Shown here piece by piece: positions 18,552-27,681 of a DNA stretch of 38,972 nucleotides. This DNA is from Candidatus Planktophila sp. (GTDB lineage: Bacteria; Actinomycetota; Actinomycetes; Nanopelagicales; Nanopelagicaceae). The stretch's first letter is position 1; each line of letters starts with the position of its first letter. The notes under the pieces were generated by a model that was not told where the DNA came from, did no database searches, and saw only the letters and a program-made list of their open reading frames with translations. The translations under genes and the position numbers were made by a program. The DNA lies in assembly GCA_009691145.1 (NCBI GenBank), contig SHVG01000006.1:1-38972 (forward strand). Reading direction: 5' to 3'.

Positions 18552-21500
18552 CAAGTACAACTGCCAGACCAAACTCGCTCGCATTAGTAGTTAACGTTAG
18601 ATCGCGCACCATCGATAAGGCTAGGACCTCATCCTGAATATGTGTCATGTGGCCTTCAATCGCATCGGCAATTTCGGCCGTTGCATTCCACACCACGTTA
18701 ATGCGATCAGATATCTCAAAGCCATCACTCTTGCGACGCTCCTGGATAAAGCGAATTACTTCGCGGGCATGACCGGCCAAGATAAGTGTTGGTGTGAGCT
18801 CTAAATCAAGGGCCACGCTTTCGCCCTCGTGAGATGCAACCATCCAGCCGCTCTTTGGAACCTCGGTGATTACTAAATCTTCAAGAGCGATATCCCATGT
18901 ACCCACCATGGTTGTACCCGAGCTGCGCAGTGTCTTGACCAAAGCCATCGCATCGCTGGATGCAATGGCTTTGGCAATCTCTTGGACCGCCCCACCAAAC
19001 TTGGCACCCAGTGTTTTAAAGTTTGCCTTAATAGAGATATCTACTAAATCGCCATCGGCGCTAGCAATATCTTCGAGGGTAATGACGTTGAGCTCATCGG
19101 CGATCTGCTCGCGCATTTGAGGTGGCAGAGCCGCCCACCCACTTGCTGCGATAAGTGCACGTCCTAATGGTTGACGGATTTTGATTCCTGATTCAGCGCG
19201 CGATGCACGACCGAGCTCAACGATGCGACGAGTAAGTGCAACTTGTTGGCTTAACTCGGTATGTATCGCTGAAGTATTAGCCGTTGGGAAATCTGTTAAG
19301 TGCACCGATGCAACTACATCGGAATCCGTGGGGCGCACAAGCTCTTGCCATACCTGCTCAGTGATAAATGGAACCATCGGGGCCAATAATTGCGTGAGTG
19401 TGACTAAGCACTCGTGCAATGTGGCCATCGCGGCAACCTCACCATCCCAGAAACGGCGACGGGAGCGCCGCACATACCAGTTCGATAAATCATCGATAAA
19501 GCGGGCTAGTGCGCGACCTGCGATCTGTGAATCAAAGACAGTGAGTGCCTCGTCGACTTCGGTTATCAATGTGTTGAGTTCAGAGATGATCCAGCGATCC
19601 ATTAATGGACGCTCTGCCAGTGCTGGGCTCTGGCTTAACTCAAAATTCGATGCCTTGGCATAGAGTGCATGGAACGAGACAGTGTTCCAGTAAGTCAAAA
19701 GTGTTTTGCGGACAACTTCATTAATTACATCATGGCCAACGCGACGTGCGGCCCAAGGAGATCCGGCTGCCAACATGTACCAACGCACGGCATCGGCGCC
19801 ATGTTGATCCATAAGCGCCATCGGCTCTAAGACGTTTTCTAAATGCTTGCTCATCTTGCGACCATCCTTGTCCAAGATATGTCCTAGACACAGAACCGTT
19901 TTATATGAGGATTTATCAAAGACTAAAGTTCCGATAGTCATTAATGTATAGAACCACCCACGGGTTTGATCGATGGCTTCGCAGATAAAGTCGGCAGGGT
20001 ATGAGGATTTAAATCTCTCTACAGATCCGGCTGTATGTGGATAGCCCCACTGGGCAAAGGGCATTGCTCCAGAGTCATACCAACAGTCGATTACTTCAGG
20101 TACCCGAACCATGAGCGCTGAGCACTCGGCGCACGCAAAGGTAATGTCGTCAACAAATGGACGGTGTGGATCAAGGTTGGATAGCTCTTGTCCGGCTAAT
20201 GCGCCGAGCTCTTTGAGTGAATCAACACAGATCTCATGTTTGTTTTCACAGCGCCAAATTGGCAGTGGCGTACCCCAGTAGCGGTTACGGGAGAGCGCCC
20301 AGTCGATATTGTTATTGAGCCAGTCTCCGTAGCGCCCATCTTTAATTGTTTCTGGGTGCCAATCTGTCGCGGCATTCTCACGCAGTAGCGCATCTTTAAT
20401 CGAAGTTGTACGAACATACCAAGAGGGCTGCGCGTAATACATCAGCGCGGTGTGACAGCGCCAGCAATGTGGATATGAGTGCTCGTATTGCTGATGCTTG
20501 TATAAAGCGCCACTGGCCTTTAACTCTTTAACTAAAGTTTTATCGGCATCTTTAAAAAACATACCGCCAATAACGGGCAGATCGGGCAGGAAAGTTCCAT
20601 CGGGTGCGATGGGATTTACAACAGGCAGACCATAGGCCCGAGATACATCTAAGTCATCGCCGCCAAAGGCAGGGGATTGATGAACTAATCCAGTTCCATC
20701 TTCGGTGGTGACATAAGTTGCAAGCACAACATAATGAGCATCGGGAATCTCAACATAATCAAAGGGGCGCTTATATGTAGTGTGCTCTAAATCCTTACCG
20801 AGCGCTTTTTTGAGAATTTTCTTATCGCCCTTAACGCTTTCAATGAGTGCTTCGGCAACGATTAAAACCTCGCTCTTTTCATCGACCGTGGTCTCGACTA
20901 CCACGTAGTCGACATCGGGATGGACTGCGATGGCGGTATTAGAAACCAATGTCCATGGAGTTGTTGTCCACACAAGGAGAGATGCATTGATAGTGGCTAA
21001 ATCCCCGGATGTAACTGGGAATCGAACGTAGACTGATGGATCGCTAACGGTTTCATATCCCTGGGCTAGTTCGTGATCTGATAAACCTGTTCCACAGCGT
21101 GGGCAGTATGGTGCTACGCGATGATCTTGTACGAGTAAACCCTTTTTCCAAATCTCTTTAAGCGACCACCAAACGCTCTCAACATACTCTGGTGACATCG
21201 TCCAGTAGGCCTGATCGAAATCGACCCAAAAACCCATGCGATCGGTCATGTCGCTAAATGCACTGACATGTCGTTGAACAGATTCACGACACTTGTCGTT
21301 AAATGCTGCAACGCCAAATTTTTCAATGTCGCCCTTACCGTTGAAGCCCAACTCTTTTTCGACTGCAATCTCAACTGGTAATCCGTGACAGTCCCATCCA
21401 GCCTTACGTGTTACATGTCGGCCCTTCATTGTTTGAAAGCGCGGGAATACATCTTTAAAGACGCGTGCCTCAATATGGTGAGTGCCGGGCATTCCATTGG

Positions 21501-21651
21501 CTGTAGGTGGGCCCTCATAAAATGTCCAAGGCTCGGCGCCAGTACGAGCTGCTACGGTTTTGTGAAAGATGTCGTTATCACGCCAGAAATTCAAGATCGC
21601 ATGTTCGAGGGCGGGCAGATCAACTGCTGCAGAGATGGCGCGAAATACCAT
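18538..21651 (-). CDS. ileS: Isoleucyl-tRNA synthetase
   Basis: YEGPPTANGMPGTHHIEARVFKD (HIGH region), GWDCHGLPVE, CRHxxCW-like Zn sites, KMSKHLENV (KMSKS); 1037 aa. Confidence 0.97.
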   Translation of the reverse strand: MVFRAISAAVDLPALEHAILNFWRDNDIFHKTVAARTGAEPWTFYEGPPTANGMPGTHHIEARVFKDVFPRFQTMKGRHVTRKAGWDCHGLPVEIAVEKELGFNGKGDIEKFGVAAFNDKCRESVQRHVSAFSDMTDRMGFWVDFDQAYWTMSPEYVESVWWSLKEIWKKGLLVQDHRVAPYCPRCGTGLSDHELAQGYETVSDPSVYVRFPVTSGDLATINASLLVWTTTPWTLVSNTAIAVHPDVDYVVVETTVDEKSEVLIVAEALIESVKGDKKILKKALGKDLEHTTYKRPFDYVEIPDAHYVVLATYVTTEDGTGLVHQSPAFGGDDLDVSRAYGLPVVNPIAPDGTFLPDLPVIGGMFFKDADKTLVKELKASGALYKHQQYEHSYPHCWRCHTALMYYAQPSWYVRTTSIKDALLRENAATDWHPETIKDGRYGDWLNNNIDWALSRNRYWGTPLPIWRCENKHEICVDSLKELGALAGQELSNLDPHRPFVDDITFACAECSALMVRVPEVIDCWYDSGAMPFAQWGYPHTAGSVERFKSSYPADFICEAIDQTRGWFYTLMTIGTLVFDKSSYKTVLCLGHILDKDGRKMSKHLENVLEPMALMDQHGADAVRWYMLAAGSPWAARRVGHDVINEVVRKTLLTYWNTVSFHALYAKASNFELSQSPALAERPLMDRWIISELNTLITEVDEALTVFDSQIAGRALARFIDDLSNWYVRRSRRRFWDGEVAAMATLHECLVTLTQLLAPMVPFITEQVWQELVRPTDSDVVASVHLTDFPTANTSAIHTELSQQVALTRRIVELGRASRAESGIKIRQPLGRALIAASGWAALPPQMREQIADELNVITLEDIASADGDLVDISIKANFKTLGAKFGGAVQEIAKAIASSDAMALVKTLRSSGTTMVGTWDIALEDLVITEVPKSGWMVASHEGESVALDLELTPTLILAGHAREVIRFIQERRKSDGFEISDRINVVWNATAEIADAIEGHMTHIQDEVLALSMVRDLTLTTNASEFGLAVVLAKAL

Positions 21652-21654
21652 AAG

Positions 21655-21683
21655 AAAAAAACCTCCGAGAAAACCCTGGAGGG
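21655..21683 (-). terminator. Terminator / SD-sequestering hairpin of the ileS T-box leader
   Basis: Minus strand reads CCCTCC-AGGGTTTTCTC-GGAGG-TTTTTTT immediately before CTTATG (ileS start). Confidence 0.7.
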
Positions 21684-21825
21684 ACGATCTCTGCTATCGC
21701 AGATTTCGCGGTACCACCCACCTTGCGCACTACTGGCGCCACTTAATCTTCTAACCTGGCCGGTTCTAGATGAGTATTCACTCACTTCTTCCAGCGAGCT
21801 CGTGAGGTGATGGCCCCGTCAACGC
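21655..21825 (-). promoter_or_regulatory. T-box riboswitch, ileS leader (tRNA-Ile sensing)
   Basis: Canonical T-box core GGGTGGTACCGCG on the minus strand (21719-21707), candidate specifier ATC (21811-21809) beside a CTCAC...GTGAG stem (21806-21802 / 21785-21781), and a terminator-like hairpin upstream of ileS. Confidence 0.93.
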
Positions 21826-21911
21826 CCATATTGAGTTAGTTGGCTCAGTCTAGGCCATGAGCGCTATGAAAATCGCTCGTGGCGCAGTTGGTATAGGTGG
21901 GGCAATCGGCA

Positions 21912-21924
21912 TAAGGTACGCGTC
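21912..21924 (+). promoter_or_regulatory. Candidate promoter for leaderless DksA-like gene
   Basis: TTGGTA (21888-21893), 18-nt spacer, TAAGGT (21912-21917), then 7 nt to ATG 21925. Confidence 0.45.
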
Positions 21925-22683
21925 ATGCGCAAGAGGCCAGCCAAAAAAGCCGTTAAGAAGAAGGCTCCTGCCAAGAAGGCGGTAAAGAAGGTTGCGAAAA
22001 AGCCGACCGTTAAGAAGAAGGCTCCTGCAAAAAAGGCAGTGGTTAAAAAAGCTGTAGCAAAGAAGAGGGCCGTTAAGTCGATTCCCGTTAAAAAGGCGGG
22101 CAGTAAAGCATCGACGAGCAAGACAACTCTTACCGTTGATGAGAAAAGCCAGACGGTTTCAGTCTCCACGGTGAGCGCACCAATATTGGCCCCAGTGATT
22201 GAAGAGCGCCGATTAGTTATGCCACCTCCACCGCGCCCACTCAAGAGCGGCAAGAAGCTCGCACCGCTAAAACCAATTAAGAGCGCACCTACGCCGATTG
22301 TTGTCAGTGATTCTGAGACACCATGGACTCCAGTAGAGCTAAAAGTAATTCGCGCCGATATCGCTAAAGAGTTAGAGCGTCTGCGCCGCGAGCTCATAGT
22401 TGTTGAGCTCGAAATGGACTCACTGATTCAGGAGTCGGGTGAGGGCGCTGGAGATGATCAGGCCGATGCCGGCACTAAGACTTTCGAGCGCGAACATGAG
22501 ATGTCCCTGGTTATTAATGCGCGCGATATGGTTTTACAGACCGAGCGCGCACTCGATCGAATTGATTCAAAGCGATATGGCTCCTGTGAAGAGTGTGGCA
22601 ATGTTATTGGCAAGGCCCGCCTTCAAGTCTTTCCTCGCGCAACTCTCTGCATGCTCTGCAAGCAGAAGGAAGAACGGCGCTAG
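21925..22683 (+). CDS. TraR/DksA-type zinc-finger protein with histone H1-like Lys/Ala-rich N-terminal tail
   Basis: N-terminus RPAKKAVKKKAPAKKAVKKVAKKPTVKKKAPAKKAV; C-terminus ALDRIDSKRYGSCEECGNVIGKARLQVFPRATLCMLCKQKEE (C4 zinc finger). Located between ileS and lspA as in other Actinobacteria. Confidence 0.9.
   Translation: MRKRPAKKAVKKKAPAKKAVKKVAKKPTVKKKAPAKKAVVKKAVAKKRAVKSIPVKKAGSKASTSKTTLTVDEKSQTVSVSTVSAPILAPVIEERRLVMPPPPRPLKSGKKLAPLKPIKSAPTPIVVSDSETPWTPVELKVIRADIAKELERLRRELIVVELEMDSLIQESGEGAGDDQADAGTKTFEREHEMSLVINARDMVLQTERALDRIDSKRYGSCEECGNVIGKARLQVFPRATLCMLCKQKEERR
21950..22028 (+). repeat. 22-nt exact direct repeat inside the Lys-rich tail coding sequence
   Basis: CCGTTAAGAAGAAGGCTCCTGC occurs at 21950-21971 and 22007-22028. 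Confidence 0.85.
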
Positions 22684-22685
22684 CA

Positions 22686-23171
22686 GTGCAAAGGTGGCGC
22701 ACACTATTGAGTGTTGCCTGGTTTATCTGGATCCTCGATTTAGCAACTAAGGCCTGGGCAGTAAGCCAACTCGCGCACCGCGAACCAATAAAGATTCTCG
22801 GTACTTTCTTTCAACTCACCTTTGTTCGTAACCCTGGCGCCGCATTTTCATTTGCAACAAATGCCACACTTTTTCTATCGCTATTTGGAATCATCGTTCT
22901 CATCGCAATCACCTACTACGCACCGCAGATCACTTCTAAGGGATGGTCGGTCGTTTTAGGGCTAGTAATGGGCGGTATTTTAGGCAATCTGATGGATCGC
23001 ATCTTTCGCGAACCTGGCTTTCTGCGTGGACATGTGATCGACTGGATGCAGCTGCCACATTGGCCACTATTTAATATCGCCGACTCTGCAATAGTGTGCG
23101 CCGCTGTGCTCTCAATGGTTCTTACTGGAGGCAACATTTCTCCGATTACTCGAAAGGATGTTAGACCATGA
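22686..23171 (+). CDS. lspA: Lipoprotein signal peptidase II (GTG start)
   Basis: ILDLATKAWAV, FFQLTFVRNPGAAFSFA, GGILGNLMDRIFR, GHVIDWMQLPHWPLFNIADSAI. Start set at GTG 22686, not the longer ORF start 22593 that overlaps the DksA-like gene. Confidence 0.95.
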   Translation: MQRWRTLLSVAWFIWILDLATKAWAVSQLAHREPIKILGTFFQLTFVRNPGAAFSFATNATLFLSLFGIIVLIAITYYAPQITSKGWSVVLGLVMGGILGNLMDRIFREPGFLRGHVIDWMQLPHWPLFNIADSAIVCAAVLSMVLTGGNISPITRKDVRP

Positions 23172-24109
23172 GTAATCGAGAACTACGCACACTCGCAGTA
23201 CCTGAAGGTGTTGCTGGAGAGCGTATCGATAGCGCGCTCACGCGTGTATTGGGCCTGTCTCGCACGGCCGTAGTCAAACTTCTAGAGGATGGAGAGATCA
23301 CAACTTCCAACCGTGCAATGCTCAAATCCGAGCGCGTTAGCGCCGGACAGGTGATCCAAGTCCTTCTGCCAGCGCCTATTAATACGATTCCAATCCCACT
23401 TACTCCCATTGATGGATTAGAGATCGTTTATGAGGATCAAGATATTGTTGTAATCAATAAGCCCGTCGGTTGTGCGGCACATCCAAGTCCTGGTTGGACT
23501 GGACCAACAGTTGTCGGTGCCTTGAGTGCAGCCGGCTTCATAATCTCGACCAGCGGCGCCGCAGAGCGCCAAGGCATTGTGCATCGATTAGATGTTGGTA
23601 CAAGTGGATTAATGATCGTTGCAAAGGGCGACCGCGCATTTACCCTCCTTAAAGATGCCTTTCGAACCCGCAGCGTTGAAAAGATTTATCACGCTTTGAT
23701 TCAGGGACATATGGATCCAACTACCGGCACTATCGATGCACCCATCGATCGCCATCCTAAGGAGGATCACCGTTTTGCCGTTGTAGGCACGGGCAAGGAG
23801 TCCATTACGCATTACGAGGTCATCGAGTTTTATCGCGCCGTATCACTTGTAAAAGTCGAGCTAGAGACTGGACGCACTCACCAGATTCGCGTGCATTTCT
23901 CGGCCCTTAATCATCCTCTGGTGGGGGACATGACTTATGGCGCAGATCCAGTGCTAGCCAAGAGTCTAGAGATGTCGCGACCATGGCTGCACGCTAAAGA
24001 GCTGCGCTTTAACCACCCCATTACTGGCGCAGCCCTGAACTTTTCTGCTCCATATCCAGCCGATCTGCGCGCCTCGTTGGCGTTGCTATCTGATGCCGTC
24101 CTGCCGTAA
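23168..24109 (+). CDS. RluA/RluD-family 23S rRNA pseudouridine synthase
   Basis: N-terminal S4-like domain, then GIVHRLDVGTSGLMIVAK (catalytic Asp motif) and LETGRTHQIRVHFSALNHPLVGD. Confidence 0.95.
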   Translation: MSNRELRTLAVPEGVAGERIDSALTRVLGLSRTAVVKLLEDGEITTSNRAMLKSERVSAGQVIQVLLPAPINTIPIPLTPIDGLEIVYEDQDIVVINKPVGCAAHPSPGWTGPTVVGALSAAGFIISTSGAAERQGIVHRLDVGTSGLMIVAKGDRAFTLLKDAFRTRSVEKIYHALIQGHMDPTTGTIDAPIDRHPKEDHRFAVVGTGKESITHYEVIEFYRAVSLVKVELETGRTHQIRVHFSALNHPLVGDMTYGADPVLAKSLEMSRPWLHAKELRFNHPITGAALNFSAPYPADLRASLALLSDAVLP

Positions 24110-24129
24110 GTAATAGCCTTACATCAACT

Positions 24130-27100
24130 ATGTCATCCGATAACTTCGTTCATCTTCACGTTCACACCGAGTACTCGATGCTCGATGGTGCTGCGCGCGT
24201 TGGCGATTTAATGGCTGAAGTTGTAAGACAAGGTATGCCCGCTATTGCAATGACAGATCATGGAAATGTCTTTGGTGCATTTGATTTCTATAAGAGCGCA
24301 AAAAAAGCAGGCGTAAAACCAATCATCGGAATCGAAGCATATGTCGCACCTGAATCACGTCTTGAAAAAAAGCGGGTTAAGTGGGCCGATGGCGGCGAAG
24401 ATGATGTCTCTGGCGGCGGTGCTTATACGCACATGACGATCCTGGCCGAAAATAACGTGGGCCTCGGCAATTTATTTCGCCTCTCATCCCTTGCATCTCT
24501 TGAAGGTTATTACTACAAGCCACGTATGGATCGTGAACTTTTATCGAAGTACGCAGGCGGATTAATCGCAACCACTGGCTGTCCGGGTGGTGAGGTACAA
24601 ACACGTCTGCGTATGGGTGCCTACAAAGAGGCGCTTAAAGCGGCCAGTGATTATCGCGATATTTTCGGTGTAGGTAATTTTTATTTAGAGATTATGAATC
24701 ACGGAATCGACATTGAAGCCCGCGTAAAGGCCGATCTTCTAAAGCTTGGAAAAGAGTTAGCTCTACCTCTGCTTGCAACAAATGATCTGCACTACACATT
24801 GCAAGCAGATGCAGCCGCCCACGAGGCGCTGCTCTGTGTTCAATCAGGCTCTACATTGGCCGACCCTAAGCGTTTTAAATTTGATAACGATAGTTTCTAC
24901 GTAAAGAGCCCGGCCCAGATGCGCGAACTCTTTAAAGAGTTACCTGAAAGTTGCGACAACACCTTACTTATTGCCCAGCGCTGCAACGTCACTCTACGAG
25001 AGGGCGAAAACCTACTGCCACAGTTTGCGGTGCCAGCTGGCGAGACTGAGGATTCATGGCTTAAAAAAGAGGCTAAGCGGGGATTAATTGCACGCATGGG
25101 TTCGCGCATGACCCCCGAACACACAGAACGCCTTGCATATGAGCTTGGCGTGATGCAGACAATGGGCTTTCCCGGCTACTTCTTAGTCGTTGCAGATTTA
25201 GTTACACATGCAAAGAACGTTGGCATCCGTGTAGGGCCAGGTCGCGGTTCGGCCGCGGGTTCATTAGTTGCTTACGCTCTCGGCATTACCGGTCTTGATC
25301 CGCTTGCGCATGGATTGTTGTTCGAGCGATTCTTAAATCCAGAGCGTATCTCTATGCCCGATATCGATCTGGACTTCGACGAGCGCAGACGTGGCGAGAT
25401 GATCCGCTATGCAACAACAAAGTACGGTGAGGATCGCGTTGCTCAGATTATTACCTACGGAACAATTAAATCTAAGCAGGCTATTAAGGATGCAACACGG
25501 GTTTTAGGGTATCCATATGTAGTCGGTGAAAAACTTACTAAGGCGCTACCCCCATCTGTAATGGGCAAAGATATCTCACTGGGCGGAGTTTTTAATCCGA
25601 AGGATGATCGCTACGGAGAGGCAGGTGAGTTTCGCTCACTCTATGAATCAGATCCTGATTCAAGGCGTGTTGTGGATACTGCACGTGGGTTAGAGGGATT
25701 AAAACGGCAATGGGGTGTTCACGCCGCCGGTGTAATTCTTTCGCGCGAACCGCTGCTCGATGTAATCCCTATTCATCGTCGCGAGGCCGATGGCGCAATC
25801 ATTACTCAGTTCGATATGGGTGCATGCGAAGCTATCGGCCTTCTCAAGATGGATTTTCTAGGCCTTCGAAATCTCTCGGTATTAGATGATGCCTTGCTCA
25901 ACATTAAATCTAATCAGAGAATCGATGTTGTCTTAGAGGATCTAACACTCGATAATAAAAAGACATACGAGCTTTTATCGCGTGGAGATACATTGGGTGT
26001 TTTCCAGCTAGATGGTGGCCCCATGCGCGCACTGCTTCGGGCGATGTCTCCCGACTCATTTCAAGATATATCGGCGGTTATTGCGCTCTATCGCCCGGGA
26101 CCAATGGGTGAAAATGCGCACAATAACTATGCCGATCGTAAAAATGGACGCAAGCCCGTAGAGGCGATACATCCCGAACTCGTAGGTGCGCTCAAAGAGA
26201 TTCTTGGTGATACGTACGGCCTCATCGTGTATCAGGAGCAAGTAATGGCGATTGCACAAAAAGTTGCCGGCTTTTCACTAGGACGTGCAGATTTACTTCG
26301 CAAAGCCATGGGTAAGAAAGATAAGAAGATTCTGGATAAAGAGTACGTACCTTTTGAGGCTGGAATGAAGGCAAATGGTTACTCAACTGCGGCCATTAAA
26401 CGTTTGTGGGATGTCTTGATTCCCTTTTCAGATTATGCATTTAACCGCGCGCACTCTGCCGGTTATGGTGTTGTTTCGTATTGGACTGGATATTTAAAGG
26501 CTAACTACCCAACTGAGTACATGGCCGCACTATTGACTAGCGTTCGCGATGATAAAGATAAATCCGCGCTCTATTTAAGTGAGTGCCGCCGTATGGGAAT
26601 TAAAGTTCTCGAGCCAGATATCAATGAATCCGATGCTGAGTACACGCCTCGCGGAAACGATATTCGCTTTGGTCTAGCTGCCATCCGCAATGTCGGAGAG
26701 GGCGTAGTTGGATCGATTAAGGCCGCGCGCGAATCTAAGGGTCGCTTCACATCATTTGGCGATTTCTTGGCAAAGGTAGATGCGCAGGTCTGCAATAAAA
26801 AGACGATTGAATCTCTCATTAAAGCCGGCGCCTTTGGTTCGATGGGTGTGACGCGAAAAGGCTTGATGGCGATATATCTCGAGGCGATCGACTCGGTTAT
26901 TGAAGCTAAACGCGCCGAGGCGATAGGCCAGTTTGATTTATTTGGTGGAGAATCAATTAGTCATGTTGCATCCTTAGATTTAGAGATCCCGGAGGGTGAG
27001 TGGGATAAGGCGATGCTTCTTAGTTACGAGCGCGAAATGCTCGGGCTCTATGTCTCTGATCATCCACTTCTAGGTGTCGAGCACGTGCTTCGAGCAAATA

Positions 27101-27627
27101 CCGATATGACGATCAGCGAGCTCATCGATGATGGTGCTCAAAGCGAATCGATAGTCACTATCGGTGGATTAATAACCAGTGTCACCCGTAAGGTTTCTAG
27201 ACACGGTGCTTCATGGGCCGTTGTCACTGTCGAAGATCTTGAAGGATCACTCGAGGTTCTCTTCTTTTCAAATACATACAATCAATACGCGATGTCGCTG
27301 ACTGAAGATCGAATAGTGACGGTTCGGGGTCGAGTAGATCGACGTGACGATTCATTGCGCTTTACCGCCCTTGAAATGTCGATGCCCGATATCTCGATGG
27401 GGTCAACTGGTCCGCTAGTTATTTCGCTGCCGATGTCACAGTGCACGCCACCGATTGTTGATCGAATCAAGGAGATTTTGCGTTCACACCCTGGCAAACG
27501 CGAAGTTCATCTACAACTGCGCGATAATGGGGGCAGTACTTTTATGAAGATCGATGCTCTCATCACCGCATCACCTAGTTTGAGCGCAGATTTGAAATCA
27601 ATTCTGGGCCCTAACTGCCTGGTCTAG
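24130..27627 (+). CDS. dnaE: DNA polymerase III alpha subunit
   Basis: PHP domain FVHLHVHTEYSMLDGAARV, PGRGSAAGSLVAYALGIT, PDIDLDFDERRRGEMIRY, YRPGPMGENAHNNYADRKNGRK; 1165 aa. Confidence 0.97.
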   Translation: MSSDNFVHLHVHTEYSMLDGAARVGDLMAEVVRQGMPAIAMTDHGNVFGAFDFYKSAKKAGVKPIIGIEAYVAPESRLEKKRVKWADGGEDDVSGGGAYTHMTILAENNVGLGNLFRLSSLASLEGYYYKPRMDRELLSKYAGGLIATTGCPGGEVQTRLRMGAYKEALKAASDYRDIFGVGNFYLEIMNHGIDIEARVKADLLKLGKELALPLLATNDLHYTLQADAAAHEALLCVQSGSTLADPKRFKFDNDSFYVKSPAQMRELFKELPESCDNTLLIAQRCNVTLREGENLLPQFAVPAGETEDSWLKKEAKRGLIARMGSRMTPEHTERLAYELGVMQTMGFPGYFLVVADLVTHAKNVGIRVGPGRGSAAGSLVAYALGITGLDPLAHGLLFERFLNPERISMPDIDLDFDERRRGEMIRYATTKYGEDRVAQIITYGTIKSKQAIKDATRVLGYPYVVGEKLTKALPPSVMGKDISLGGVFNPKDDRYGEAGEFRSLYESDPDSRRVVDTARGLEGLKRQWGVHAAGVILSREPLLDVIPIHRREADGAIITQFDMGACEAIGLLKMDFLGLRNLSVLDDALLNIKSNQRIDVVLEDLTLDNKKTYELLSRGDTLGVFQLDGGPMRALLRAMSPDSFQDISAVIALYRPGPMGENAHNNYADRKNGRKPVEAIHPELVGALKEILGDTYGLIVYQEQVMAIAQKVAGFSLGRADLLRKAMGKKDKKILDKEYVPFEAGMKANGYSTAAIKRLWDVLIPFSDYAFNRAHSAGYGVVSYWTGYLKANYPTEYMAALLTSVRDDKDKSALYLSECRRMGIKVLEPDINESDAEYTPRGNDIRFGLAAIRNVGEGVVGSIKAARESKGRFTSFGDFLAKVDAQVCNKKTIESLIKAGAFGSMGVTRKGLMAIYLEAIDSVIEAKRAEAIGQFDLFGGESISHVASLDLEIPEGEWDKAMLLSYEREMLGLYVSDHPLLGVEHVLRANTDMTISELIDDGAQSESIVTIGGLITSVTRKVSRHGASWAVVTVEDLEGSLEVLFFSNTYNQYAMSLTEDRIVTVRGRVDRRDDSLRFTALEMSMPDISMGSTGPLVISLPMSQCTPPIVDRIKEILRSHPGKREVHLQLRDNGGSTFMKIDALITASPSLSADLKSILGPNCLV

Positions 27628-27669
27628 GCCCACGATTTAATCTCGCTCCAGACCTTACATATCGCCCGT

Positions 27670-27681
27670 TATAATTACAGA
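27670..27681 (+). promoter_or_regulatory. Candidate -10 element with consensus TATAAT, leaderless configuration
   Basis: TATAAT at 27670-27675, then 6 nt (TACAGA), then GTG at 27682. -35 is not obvious. Confidence 0.55.

Noticed and set aside
21385-21810. 141-aa plus-strand ORF spanning the 5' end of ileS and its leader
   Set aside because: Overlaps ileS coding sequence and the T-box in antisense; no family similarity.
21866-21930. Possible extra small ORF or tRNA-like D-arm (TGGCGCAGTTGGTA) upstream of the DksA-like gene
   Set aside because: The D-arm-like string lacks an anticodon arm and T arm; the ATG at 21866 opens a different frame with no recognisable product. The region is better explained as a promoter.
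21864-22397. 177-aa minus-strand ORF opposite the Lys-rich DksA-like gene
   Set aside because: FFATAFLTTAFFAGAFFLT translation is the antisense reading of Lys/Ala codons; the plus-strand gene is well supported.
22439-22750. 103-aa ORF overlapping the DksA-like gene and lspA
   Set aside because: Alternate-frame reading over two supported genes.
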